Notes under the pieces: generated by a model
Seen by the model: the letters and a program-made list of their open reading frames with translations, nothing else
Databases searched by the model: none
What the model was told of the DNA's origin: nothing
Assembly (NCBI GenBank): GCA_963730115.1
Contig: CAVSQM010000004.1
Location: forward strand, 868,001-932,000
Reading direction: 5' to 3'
Source of the DNA: DASQFQ01 sp963730115
GTDB lineage: Bacteria; Actinomycetota; Thermoleophilia; Solirubrobacterales; Solirubrobacteraceae
Length of the DNA stretch: 64,000 nt
Program-made: the position numbers and the translations under genes
Part shown: piece by piece, positions 46,749-54,484 of the stretch
How the letters are laid out: each line of letters begins with the position of its first letter
Numbering within the stretch: position 1 is the first letter of the stretch

Positions 46749-47677
46749 GCCGCCCGCTTCACCGCGCCCGGCGGGATCCCCATCACGCGCTTGAACGCAC
46801 GCGCGAACGCGGCCTCGGAGCGGTAGCCGAGGCGGTCGGCGAGCTCCCCGACGGTCGCGCCCTCGGCCTTGAGCGCGTGCAGCCCGACGTGCATGCGCCA
46901 GCGCGTCACGTACTGCATGGCCGGCTCGCCGACGAGCTCGGTGAAGCGCGCGGCGAACGCGGAGCGCGACATGGCCAGCTCGCCCGCGAGCGACGCGACG
47001 CTCCAGTCGCGCGCCGGGTCGCGATGGATGAGCATGATCGCCCGCCCGATCTGCGGATCCTGCAGCGCGCCGAGCCAGCCGCTGCGCGCCGCCGGCTCGG
47101 TCCGCAGCCACGCGCGGATGGCCTGGATCACGAGGATGTCCCCGAGCCGCGTGATCACGGCCTCGCCTCCCGGCTGCAGGTCGCGCGCCTCGGCCGCCAG
47201 CAGCGTCAGCGTGGTCTGCATCCAGCCCGCGTCGGCGGCGATCACGATCACCGGCGGCAGGATGTCGACGAGGTCACGCGCCGCCGGATGATCGAAGCGC
47301 ACGGCGCCGCACAGGAGATGCGACGGCGCCCCGCCTTCGCCGTGGCGCAGGATCTCGTATCGCTCGGAGACCTGCTCGCGCTCGAGGTCGAGGATGCCCG
47401 GCGCGGCCGAGCCCGGCTCGTCGCGCAGTACGTGCCCGTCGCCGCCGGTCACGAGCGCGAGGTCGCCGGGCAGCACCCAGTGGGCGGAGCCGTCCTCCAG
47501 CTCGAGGCGGCAGCGGCCCGACGTGACGGCGTGGAACCACAGGCAGCCCGGCATCGCCGGCAGCGTCATCCCCCACGGGGCGGTCAGCTCGGAGCGGCAG
47601 TAGAACGCGCCGTCCATCCGCAGGAAATGCAGCGCCTCGCCGAGCGGGTCCGCGCCGGGGGTGAAGGGGTCGGTCAC
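46745..47677 (-). CDS. AraC-family regulator with cupin sensor domain
   Basis: 310 residues from GTG 47677. N-terminal cupin (AraC_binding type: CLWFHAVTSGRCRLEL, WVLPGDLALVTGG), then two HTHs: WSVASLAGELAMSRSAFAARF and ATVGELADRLGYRSEAAFARAFKRVMG, ending GIPPGAVKR. This arrangement matches the cupin_6 AraC regulators of redox and aldehyde metabolism. It probably controls the coupled hydrolase and the divergent NmrA-like gene. A GATACT hexamer precedes the GTG by 6 bases. Confidence 0.9.
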   Translation of the reverse strand: MTDPFTPGADPLGEALHFLRMDGAFYCRSELTAPWGMTLPAMPGCLWFHAVTSGRCRLELEDGSAHWVLPGDLALVTGGDGHVLRDEPGSAAPGILDLEREQVSERYEILRHGEGGAPSHLLCGAVRFDHPAARDLVDILPPVIVIAADAGWMQTTLTLLAAEARDLQPGGEAVITRLGDILVIQAIRAWLRTEPAARSGWLGALQDPQIGRAIMLIHRDPARDWSVASLAGELAMSRSAFAARFTELVGEPAMQYVTRWRMHVGLHALKAEGATVGELADRLGYRSEAAFARAFKRVMGIPPGAVKRAA

Positions 47678-47683
47678 GACCCT

Positions 47684-47689
47684 AGTATC
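47684..47689 (-). promoter_or_regulatory. -10 hexamer GATACT for AraC gene
   Basis: GATACT on the minus strand ends 6 bases before GTG 47677 and begins 2 bases from the palindrome at 47692. Confidence 0.45.
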
Positions 47690-47691
47690 CC

Positions 47692-47714
47692 ATCGTCCAG
47701 AGCCACTGGACGAT
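47692..47714. promoter_or_regulatory. Perfect palindromic operator ATCGTCCAG-N5-CTGGACGAT
   Basis: Nine-base arms at 47692-47700 and 47706-47714, five-base centre AGCCA. It sits upstream of the -10 of the AraC gene, where a regulator would overlap the -35. A related shorter palindrome CGTCCA-TCG-TGGACG occurs at 47761-47775. Confidence 0.75.
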
Positions 47715-47760
47715 TGAGCACGAATCAGCGCCTCTCAGGCATGGAAAGTCCGCGCATGCT

Positions 47761-47775
47761 CGTCCATCGTGGACG
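47761..47775. promoter_or_regulatory. Second palindrome CGTCCA-TCG-TGGACG at NmrA start
   Basis: Six-base arms with a three-base centre, 2 bases before ATG 47778 and overlapping GTG 47769. The half-site CGTCCA/TGGACG is shared with the operator at 47692-47714, so one regulator may bind both. Confidence 0.6.
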
Positions 47776-47777
47776 CC

Positions 47778-48620
47778 ATGAACACCACACAGCAGAACAC
47801 CATCCTCGTCCTCGGCGGCACCGGCAAGAGCGGTCGCCGCGTGGTGGAGCGCCTGAACGCTCGCGGGCTGCCGGTGCGCGTCGGCTCGCGGACCGGCACG
47901 CCGCCGTTCGACTGGGAGGACCGCGCCACCTGGGCGCCGGCCCTCGACGGGGTCGGCTCCGTCTACCTCAGCTACTACCCCGACATCGCGGTCCCCGGCG
48001 CGGTCGACACCGTGGCCGCCTTCGCGGCCCTGGCGGTGCGCAGGGGCGCCCCGCGCATCGTGCTGCTCTCCGGCCGCGGCGAGCCCGAGGCGGAGCGCGC
48101 CGAGCAGGCCGTCCGCGACACCGGCGCCGACCTGACCGTCCTGCGCTGCACGTGGTTCATGCAGAGCTTCAGCGAGGACTACATGCTCGACCACGTCCTG
48201 AGCGGCGAGATCCGGCTGCCGGCCGGCGACGTGCCCACGCCGTTCCTCGACATCGACGACCTCGCCGACGTCGCCGTGGCGGCGCTCATCGACGACCGCC
48301 ACGCCGGCCGCCTCTACGAGCTGACCGGGCCGCACTCGCTGACCTTCTCCGACGCCGCCGCCGTCATCTCCGCCGCCTCCGGCCGCAGCGTCCACTACGT
48401 GCCGGTCACGCTCGAGGAGCACGCGGCGGAGCTGCGCGAGCATGACGTGCCGCCCGACGTCGTCGAGCTCCTGACCTACCTGTTCGCCGAGGTGGTCGAC
48501 GAGCGCAACGCGGACACCACCGACGGCGTGCGCGAGGCGCTCGGGCGCGAGCCGCGCGACTTCGCGTCGTACGCCGCCGAGGCCGCCGGCGCCTGGAGGG
48601 GCGCCGAGGCGGCGGCGTAG
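47778..48620 (+). CDS. NmrA-type NAD(P)-binding protein (atypical SDR)
   Basis: 280 residues from ATG 47778; GTG 47769 is in frame but lies within a palindrome. Rossmann motif ILVLGGTGKSGRRVVERL at 9-26, RIVLLSGRG, and TVLRCTWFMQSFSEDYM near 132-148. The Tyr-x-x-x-Lys pair of active SDRs is missing. Such proteins sense NADP(H) or act on quinones and aldehydes. Divergent from the AraC gene. Confidence 0.85.
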   Translation: MNTTQQNTILVLGGTGKSGRRVVERLNARGLPVRVGSRTGTPPFDWEDRATWAPALDGVGSVYLSYYPDIAVPGAVDTVAAFAALAVRRGAPRIVLLSGRGEPEAERAEQAVRDTGADLTVLRCTWFMQSFSEDYMLDHVLSGEIRLPAGDVPTPFLDIDDLADVAVAALIDDRHAGRLYELTGPHSLTFSDAAAVISAASGRSVHYVPVTLEEHAAELREHDVPPDVVELLTYLFAEVVDERNADTTDGVREALGREPRDFASYAAEAAGAWRGAEAAA

Positions 48621-48628
48621 CCACGAGG

Positions 48629-48718
<90 letters not shown>

Positions 48719-48743
48719 GAGAGCGGGTTCAGGGTAGCGGGAG

Positions 48744-49191
48744 TCAGCGCCGGCGGGCGGCGAAGAAGTCCGTCAGCAGGGCCGCGCACTCGGCCGCCAG
48801 CACGCCGCCCTCGACCAGCGGCCGGTGGTTGAGGCGCGGCTCGGCGAGCACGTCGAGCACGCTGCCGGCCGCGCCCGCCTTCGGGTCGGCGGTCCCGTAG
48901 ACGACACGCGGCACGCGCGCGAGCACGATCGCCCCGGCGCACATCGCGCACGGCTCGAGCGTGACGTAGAGGACGCAGTCGAGCAGCCGCCAGCTGCCGC
49001 GCGCGCCGCGCGGCGGCCTGCAGCGCCAGCGTCTCCGCGTGCGCGGTCGGGTCCTGGCGGCGCTCGCGCTCGTTGTGCCCGGCGCCGACGACCTCGCCGT
49101 CGTGGACGACCACCGCGCCGACCGGGACGTCGCCGTGCGCGAGCGCTTTCTGGGCCTCCGCGATGGCGAGGCGCATGTATTGCGCGTCCAT
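48744..49191 (-). pseudogene. tadA: tRNA-adenosine deaminase TadA, one frameshift (likely error)
   Basis: Joined frames give about 148 residues: MRLAIAEAQKALAHGDVPVGAVVV, HNERERRQDPTAHAE (zinc-ligand His and proton-shuttle Glu), then after an extra base near 49001 GSWRLLDCVLYVTLEPCAMCAGAIVLARV with the two zinc cysteines, and a normal end. TadA makes inosine-34 in tRNA-Arg(ACG) and is normally essential, so the break is almost certainly a sequence error. ATG 49191 lies 6 bases after GACAAT. The gene is divergent from the serine protease at 49227. Confidence 0.88.
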
Positions 49192-49226
49192 TACGTCATT
49201 GTCGTTGGAGTGACTGGGGGCTTGTG

Positions 49227-50645
49227 GTGAAACTTCTTCGTGTCGAGACTGTTCTTCTAGTGCCCTTGCCGTTCGGTCCCTCCGTCCGCCGCTCCTCGCT
49301 CCTGCTCGCCGGCCTCCTGGCCGGCGTGCTCGTGTACGCGCCCGGCGCGTCCGCAACGACGACCGCGCCGAACGTCCACGCCGGCTCCGCGTACGTGCCG
49401 AACGAGGTCATCGTCCGCTACAAGTCGAACGCCACGCGCGCCGTGCGCGCGTCGGCGCAGCGCTCCAGCGGCGCCCAGGACCCGGAGACGTTCGCGCCCT
49501 ACACGCGCGTGCTCAAGATCAAGGACGGCGAGAGCGTCGCCGCCACGATCGCGGAGCTCGAGCGCCAGCCCGGCGTGCTGACCGCCTCCCCCAACGTGAT
49601 CGCCCGCGCGAGCCTCGTGCCCAACGACCAGGGCCAGCCCGGCGGGCCGCCCGGCGGCTGGCAGAGCGTGCAGTGGAACTTCAGCCCCGAGGTCGGCGTC
49701 AACGCGGCGGCGGCGTGGGACCGGCTCAACCTGGTCGGCCGCCCCGGCGGGCTCGGCGTCAAGGTCGCGGTGCTCGACACCGGCGTCGCCTACGCGAGCC
49801 GCCGCGGCTTCAAGCGCTCGCCCGACCTCATCAACCGCTTCGTCAAGGGCCACGACTTCGTCGACGGCGACGCCTACCCGGACGACCTCAACGGCCACGG
49901 CACCCACGTCGCGAGCACGATCGCCGAGACGACCGGCAACTCGTTCGGCGTGACCGGGCTCGCCTACGGCACGCGGATCATGCCGGTGCGGGTGCTCGAC
50001 CGCGCGGGCACCGGCGACTCGGTGGCGATCAGCGCCGGCATCCGCTACGCCGCGCGCAAGGGCGCGAAGATCATCAACCTCTCGTTCGAGTTCGACTCGA
50101 GCGTCACCCGCGGCCAGATCCCCGACATCCTCGACGCGCTCCGCTACGCCCGCCGCAAGGGCGTGCTCGTGGTCGGCGCGTCCGGCAACTTCTCCGCCCG
50201 CGCGGTCGCCTACCCCGCGCGCGCGACGTACGTGCTGTCGGTGGGCGCGACCACCGAGCACCTGTGCCAGGCCGAGTACTCGAACTCCGGCAGCGGGCTC
50301 GACATCGCCGCCCCTGGCGGCGGCGCCGACGCCGAGGTCTCCGGCGACCCGAACTGCCGCCCCGGCGTCGATCCGGTCGGCCGCGACATCGTCCAGGTCA
50401 CGTACACCGGCCGCTCGCGGCGCAGCTTCGGCCTGCCGAGCGGCTACGTCGGCACGTCGATGGCGGCGCCGCACGTGTCGGCGACCGCCGCGCTGATCGT
50501 CGCCTCCGGCGTGATCGGCCCCAACCCGTCGGCGGCCGCGCTCGAGGCGCGCCTCAAGGCGACCGCCCGCGACCTCGGGCAGCCGGGCCCGGACTCGCGC
50601 TACGGCGCCGGGCTGGTCGACGCGGCGCGCGCCGTCACGCCGTAA
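49227..50645 (+). CDS. Secreted subtilisin-type (S8) serine protease
   Basis: 472 residues from GTG 49227. Signal peptide with Arg-Arg and a hydrophobic stretch to ASA near residue 45. An inhibitor-I9-like propeptide follows (EVIVRYKS to ASPNVIAR). Catalytic triad: VAVLDTGVAY (Asp), NGHGTHVAS (His), GYVGTSMAAPHV (Ser). It is secreted and degrades protein outside the cell. A GGGGG run about 8 bases before the GTG could serve as ribosome site. Its last codons come within 5 bases of the convergent stress-protein gene. Confidence 0.9.
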   Translation: MKLLRVETVLLVPLPFGPSVRRSSLLLAGLLAGVLVYAPGASATTTAPNVHAGSAYVPNEVIVRYKSNATRAVRASAQRSSGAQDPETFAPYTRVLKIKDGESVAATIAELERQPGVLTASPNVIARASLVPNDQGQPGGPPGGWQSVQWNFSPEVGVNAAAAWDRLNLVGRPGGLGVKVAVLDTGVAYASRRGFKRSPDLINRFVKGHDFVDGDAYPDDLNGHGTHVASTIAETTGNSFGVTGLAYGTRIMPVRVLDRAGTGDSVAISAGIRYAARKGAKIINLSFEFDSSVTRGQIPDILDALRYARRKGVLVVGASGNFSARAVAYPARATYVLSVGATTEHLCQAEYSNSGSGLDIAAPGGGADAEVSGDPNCRPGVDPVGRDIVQVTYTGRSRRSFGLPSGYVGTSMAAPHVSATAALIVASGVIGPNPSAAALEARLKATARDLGQPGPDSRYGAGLVDAARAVTP

Positions 50646-50649
50646 CCGC

Positions 50650-51093
50650 TCAGGTCGTGCGGATGATCAGCACGCTGCACGGAGCGTGGTGCGAGACCTT
50701 GTTCGGCACCGAGCCGAGCAGGAAGCGCTTGGTGCCGGTCATGCCCTTGTTGCCGACCACGATCAGGTCGGCCTTCGTCTCCTCGGCGACGTCGAGGATC
50801 GCGTCGGCGGCATCGCCCTCGCGCGCGTAGGTCTCGACCTTCACGCCGGCGCCCTCGAGCTTCTCGGCGGCGTCCTTCAGCGTCGCCTCGACGTCCTCGC
50901 GGGGGTTGACCATCCACTCCATGTCCTTCGGCACCTCGCGCTTCTCCTCGCGCAGGCGCTGATTCGACACCGGCTCGTAGGCGGAGACCAGGCTGACCGT
51001 GGCGCCCACCTGCCGCGCGAGCTCCGTGGCCTGCAGGACCGCCTTGCCCGCTGTCTCGGATCCGTCCGTCCCCACCACGATTGAGCTGAACAT
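50650..51093 (-). CDS. Universal stress protein (UspA type)
   Basis: 147 residues. N-terminal SSIVVGTDGSETAGKAV strand-loop and the ATP-binding signature VVGNKGMTGTKRFLLGSVPNKVSHHAP (G-x-x-G-x9-G-S type, shown only in part as GNKGMTG and LLGSV) near the C-terminus. It is probably an ATP-binding dimer with roles in stress. A TATGAT hexamer (51102-51107) 8 bases before the ATG suggests leaderless transcription. Confidence 0.88.
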   Translation of the reverse strand: MFSSIVVGTDGSETAGKAVLQATELARQVGATVSLVSAYEPVSNQRLREEKREVPKDMEWMVNPREDVEATLKDAAEKLEGAGVKVETYAREGDAADAILDVAEETKADLIVVGNKGMTGTKRFLLGSVPNKVSHHAPCSVLIIRTT

Positions 51094-51101
51094 GGTGCGC
51101 G

Positions 51102-51107
51102 ATCATA
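51102..51107 (-). promoter_or_regulatory. Leaderless -10 hexamer TATGAT for stress protein gene
   Basis: TATGAT (five of six consensus positions) on the minus strand ends 8 bases before ATG 51093. Confidence 0.5.
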
Positions 51108-51119
51108 GGTAATCGCACC

Positions 51120-51893
51120 GTGATCGATCTGCACTCGCACATCCTCCCCGGCCTCGACGACGGGCCCCGCACGCTCGAGGGCTCGCTCGACCTCGCGCGC
51201 GCCGCCGTCGCCGACGGCACGCGCACGATCCTCGCCACCCCGCACGTCAACGACGACCACAGCATCGACGCCCCGCGGGTGGCCGCCGGGCTGGCCGTGC
51301 TGCGGCCGGCGCTGGCCGACGCGGAGATCCCGCTCGAGGTGCTGCCCGGCGGCGAGATCGCGATCTGGCGGCTCGCCGACCTCGACGATCCCACCCTGCG
51401 CGCGCTCGCGCTCGGCGGCGGGCCCTACCTGCTGGTCGAGAGCCCGTTCTCGCCCGTGGTCGGCGACTTCGAGCCGATCGTGCTCGACCTGCTGATGCGC
51501 GGCCACCGGGTGCTGCTCGCGCATCCTGAGCGCTGCCCGGCCTTCCAGCGCGACCCGGCGCGGCTCGGGCGGCTCGTCGACAGCGGCGTGCTCGTGCAGG
51601 TCACCGCCGGCTCGATGACCGGCGCGTTCGGCACCACGGTGCGGCGCTTCACCGCCTCGCTGCTGCGCGAGGGGCACGTGCACGTGGTCGCCTCCGACGC
51701 CCACGACGCGGTCAGGCGCCCGCCCGGCCTGACCGCCGGCTTCGCGGCGCTCGAGCGCGAGCTGCCCGGGCTGGGCGAGCAGCAGGCGTGGCTGACCGAG
51801 GGCGTGCCGCGCGCGATCCTCGAGGGCGAGCCGCTGCCCGAGCGCCCGCCGCTGCCCCGCCGCCGCGGCTTCCTGGGACGGCTCAGAGCTTGA
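51120..51893 (+). CDS. CpsB/YwqE-type PHP phosphatase
   Basis: 257 residues from GTG. PHP-family metal motifs: MIDLHSHILPGLDDGP (HxH), ILATPHVNDDH, VLLAHPERCPAFQ and VVASDAHDAVRRP. This pattern matches manganese-dependent protein-tyrosine phosphatases CpsB/YwqE that switch capsule assembly kinases. No BY-kinase gene is seen in the window. It is read divergently from the stress-protein gene. Confidence 0.85.
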   Translation: MIDLHSHILPGLDDGPRTLEGSLDLARAAVADGTRTILATPHVNDDHSIDAPRVAAGLAVLRPALADAEIPLEVLPGGEIAIWRLADLDDPTLRALALGGGPYLLVESPFSPVVGDFEPIVLDLLMRGHRVLLAHPERCPAFQRDPARLGRLVDSGVLVQVTAGSMTGAFGTTVRRFTASLLREGHVHVVASDAHDAVRRPPGLTAGFAALERELPGLGEQQAWLTEGVPRAILEGEPLPERPPLPRRRGFLGRLRA

Positions 51894-51966
51894 CGAGCGC
51901 GATGATCACGCTGGCGATCACGCACAGCACGATCAGGACCTGCATCCAGTAGAGGAACGGGGACAC
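51883..51966 (-). CDS. 27-residue single-helix membrane peptide
   Basis: GTG 51966 to TGA 51883. The peptide starts SPFLYWMQVLIVLCVIASV, continues hydrophobic and ends ALVKL: one membrane helix with an aromatic N-terminal edge and a Lys at the end. It begins 13 bases after the stop of the stress-like gene on the same strand; GGGGGA lies just before the GTG, and the 3' end overlaps the convergent PHP gene by 11 bases. The frame is short, so it is a prediction. Confidence 0.45.
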   Translation of the reverse strand: MSPFLYWMQVLIVLCVIASVIIALVKL

Positions 51967-51979
51967 CGTCCCCCAGACG

Positions 51980-52426
51980 TTAGGCGACGCGCTCCTCGCG
52001 CCCGCTGGCGGTGATCGTCGTCACCGGGAGGCCGAGCCCGGTGAGCTTGGAGGGCAGGTCGAGCTTGAGCCAGCGCGACACCCGCTGCGGCAGCGTCGAG
52101 AGGATGATCTCGTCGAAGCCGTGGAGGTTGACCGCGTCCTGGATCGCGTCGAGCGGGTCGTGACTGCCGATCATGCCGGTCACCTCGCCGCCGACGGCCT
52201 CCTCGAGCAGCGGCAGCGCCAGCTCGATCGTGCCCTGCGCCTCGGTGTCCTCGTGATCCTCGGGATCGGCGATGCGTTCCAGCCCGCTCGACGTGTTGGG
52301 CACGAGCAGCGTGAACTGCGCGGGACCTCGCTCGGCGCGCTCGCGCACGGCGGCGATGAGGCCTGGTGTCGCCGCGGTGCGGTTGGCGACCACGAGGACG
52401 CGGGCGGGCTGGTCGGAGGACTCCAT
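51980..52426 (-). CDS. Usp-like (HUP fold) small protein
   Basis: 148 residues from ATG 52426, with AAGGAG 8 bases upstream. ARVLVVANRTAATPGLIAAV at the start, SHDPLDAIQDAVN and FDEIILSTLPQRVSRWLKLDLPSKL are the landmarks of a degraded universal-stress fold lacking the glycine-rich ATP loop. It is conserved in many actinobacteria by my recollection; role unknown. Followed by the 27-residue peptide. Confidence 0.75.
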   Translation of the reverse strand: MESSDQPARVLVVANRTAATPGLIAAVRERAERGPAQFTLLVPNTSSGLERIADPEDHEDTEAQGTIELALPLLEEAVGGEVTGMIGSHDPLDAIQDAVNLHGFDEIILSTLPQRVSRWLKLDLPSKLTGLGLPVTTITASGREERVA

Positions 52427-52487
52427 GCGGAACTCCTTGAGACGCGGGTCAGCCGGGGCTGCCCCGAGTGTACGCCCGGAGGGCGGC

Positions 52488-53450
52488 TTAGCCGAGGCCG
52501 GCGTGCGCGGTGGAGGCGCGACCGACGATGCGCGCCCGGCGCGACTGCGGCGCGAGCGCGAGGCGGGCGCGGCGCGCACGCGAGCGGCGGGCGCGCATGC
52601 GGGCCTTGTGCTTGGCACGGCGGCTCGCGCTGCGGCGCTTGCCGGCGCGCGAGTCGCGGCGCTCGCTCGAGACCCGGCGGGTGCCGCCGCTGCTGCGCTT
52701 GGCGGCGCGGCGGGCAGACCGCTGCACGACGCCGAACTCGGTGACGAACGTGGCGCCTGCGCCGTCGCTCGTGTTGGGGTTGCCGGCGACGACGCCGAAG
52801 CCGATCTCGCGGTACGCGGCGGTGAGGATGTTGGCGCGGTGGCCGGAGGAGTTCATCCACGCGGCCATGATCGAGCGCGGGGTGGAGAGGTCGCCGGTGC
52901 CCCAGGCGAGGTTCTCGCCGATCCGCCAGGCGGCGCCGCTCGACAGGTAGCCGGCGGCCCGGATGCGCTCGGCGGGCTTGGAGCCGTTGCGGCCCTCGTG
53001 GGCGAAGTAGCGGTTGACGACCATGTCGCTGCCGTGGTTGAGCGCGGCCTTCTGCAGCAGGCGGTCGACGGTCAGCGCGGTCAGGCCGCGGGCGGCCCGC
53101 TCGGCGTTGAGCAGGCACAGCGTGGCGTCGGAGACCGCCGACAGGTTGCTCGCGGCGGGGAGCATGTCGGCGTTGGCGCACTGGTCGCCGGCGGCGACGC
53201 CCTCGCGCACGTTGGGCGCCGGGCGGAGGACGCGCGGGTCGATCGGGCGCGCGCGGGAGAGCTCGCGCTCGCGCTCGGAGTCCGTGTCGGTGATCGCGCC
53301 GCCCAGCCGGCCGTCGGTGACGCCGACGGACATCGGCGCGCCGGAGGTCGCGTGACCGCCCACGGCCTTGGGCCCGGCGGGGTCTTGATTGGAGCCACAG
53401 CCGGTGAGCGTCGTGGCAGCCAGGATCGCGACAAGCGCGCAGCGCTTCAT
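52488..53450 (-). CDS. CAP/SCP-domain lipoprotein with Arg-rich tail
   Basis: 320 residues. Lipoprotein signal MKRCALVAILAATTLTGCGS with the lipobox cysteine at 18. A linker of 90 residues leads to a CAP domain: LLNAERAARGLTALTVD, HGSDMVVNRYFAHEG, IGENLAWGTGD, WMNSSGHRANILTAAYREIGFGV. The final 75 residues are extremely basic (RRAKHKARMRARRSRARRARL), able to bind nucleic acid, teichoic acid or phospholipid. The SD run GGAGGT directly touches the ATG and is caught in a hairpin at 53451-53468. It lies 42 bases after the HD-GYP gene. Confidence 0.85.
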   Translation of the reverse strand: MKRCALVAILAATTLTGCGSNQDPAGPKAVGGHATSGAPMSVGVTDGRLGGAITDTDSERERELSRARPIDPRVLRPAPNVREGVAAGDQCANADMLPAASNLSAVSDATLCLLNAERAARGLTALTVDRLLQKAALNHGSDMVVNRYFAHEGRNGSKPAERIRAAGYLSSGAAWRIGENLAWGTGDLSTPRSIMAAWMNSSGHRANILTAAYREIGFGVVAGNPNTSDGAGATFVTEFGVVQRSARRAAKRSSGGTRRVSSERRDSRAGKRRSASRRAKHKARMRARRSRARRARLALAPQSRRARIVGRASTAHAGLG

Positions 53451-53468
53451 ACCTCCGTTATCGGAGGT
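53451..53468 (-). promoter_or_regulatory. Hairpin enclosing the Shine-Dalgarno site of the CAP gene
   Basis: ACCTCCG-TTAT-CGGAGGT on the plus strand; the minus-strand RNA forms a 7-bp stem with loop AUAA whose 3' arm is the GGAGGU that abuts the AUG. This could control translation of the lipoprotein, or end the upstream transcript. Confidence 0.55.
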
Positions 53469-53492
53469 GGGTCTGGAGACTTGAGGGGATCT

Positions 53493-54473
53493 TCACCCCC
53501 CGTAGACGCCTGGTGCAGCGAGCCAGACGCGCGGGCCGAGGTCGGCGAACGCCTCGACGACCTCCGGATCGAACTGCGTGCCCGCCCCGTTGCGGATCTC
53601 CTCGGCGGCGTCCTCGACGCTGAAGGCGTCCTTGTACGGGCGCTCGTGGACGAGGATGTCGAACACGTCCGCGAGGTGGACGAGCCGCCCGACGAGCGGG
53701 ATGTCGCCGCCCGAGAGGCCATCCGGGTAGCCGGTGCCGTCCCAGCGCTCGTGGTGCGAGCGGGCGATGCTCTCGGCCACCTCCAGCAGCTCCGACTCCG
53801 CCTCGGCGAGCACGCGCGCGCCCGCCTCGGCGTGGGTCTTGACGACTTCGAACTCGGCCTGCGAGAGCCGTCCGGGCTTCAGCAGGATGCGGTCGGGGAT
53901 GGCGATCTTGCCGACGTCGTGCAGCGGGGCGGCGTGGCGGATGTGGGTGAGCGCGAGGTCGGAGACCCCGAGCCGCTGGCCGAGCCGCGCGGCCAGGGCG
54001 GCGACGCGCTCGGTGTGCTCGCGCGTGTTGTCGTCGCGGTACTCGGCGGCCAGCGCGAGCCGGCGCAGCATCTCGATGCGGGTCGACTCGAGGTCGCGGC
54101 GGCGGGCGACGGTCTGGGCGGCGAGCGCCGATTCGAGGTCGCGGGCGCGCCGCTCGAGCGCGTGCGCATCGAGCAGCGCCCGCAGCCGCTCGGCAGGGCT
54201 GCGCTTCAGGTTCGCGAGCGCGTTGGCGGCGATCAGCGGCGGTCCCGAGCGCAGCTCGAGCGGGTCCAGCAGCTCGCGCAGCTCGCGCTCGGCGGCGCCG
54301 ATGGCGACGATGACGTCGGGCGGCCCGGCCAGGGCCGCCTGGGCCGCCGCCTCGGCGTCCGGCGCGACCGTCACCTGCGCCGCTCCGGCGGCCAACTCCT
54401 TCCCGAGCGTCTTGGCAGCGTCCGATGACCCACCCGCGATCAGCACGCGGGTACCGGCCAGCGCGTCGTCCAT
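53493..54473 (-). CDS. REC-like/HD-GYP protein (probable c-di-GMP phosphodiesterase)
   Basis: 326 residues. Residues 8-105 follow a receiver fold (VLIAGGSSDAAKTLG; VIVAIGAAERELREL) but the usual phospho-acceptor aspartate is replaced, so it is degenerate. A helical linker (ERRARDLESAL) leads to HD-GYP: HDVGKIAIPDRILLKPGRL and HHERWDGTGYPDGLSGGDIPL, all metal and signature residues present. Cytoplasmic c-di-GMP phosphodiesterase by family. Divergent by 11 bases from the kinase gene. Confidence 0.87.
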   Translation of the reverse strand: MDDALAGTRVLIAGGSSDAAKTLGKELAAGAAQVTVAPDAEAAAQAALAGPPDVIVAIGAAERELRELLDPLELRSGPPLIAANALANLKRSPAERLRALLDAHALERRARDLESALAAQTVARRRDLESTRIEMLRRLALAAEYRDDNTREHTERVAALAARLGQRLGVSDLALTHIRHAAPLHDVGKIAIPDRILLKPGRLSQAEFEVVKTHAEAGARVLAEAESELLEVAESIARSHHERWDGTGYPDGLSGGDIPLVGRLVHLADVFDILVHERPYKDAFSVEDAAEEIRNGAGTQFDPEVVEAFADLGPRVWLAAPGVYGG

Positions 54474-54476
54474 AAT
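54471..54476 (+). promoter_or_regulatory. Leaderless -10 hexamer CATAAT for kinase gene
   Basis: CATAAT ends 8 bases before ATG 54485 and overlaps the start codon of the divergent HD-GYP gene at 54473. Confidence 0.45.
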
Positions 54477-54484
54477 CGACCATC

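Noticed and set aside
49191..49204. Two-codon upstream frame ATG-ACG-TAA overlapping the tadA start
   Set aside because: Too short to tell from chance and without its own ribosome site.
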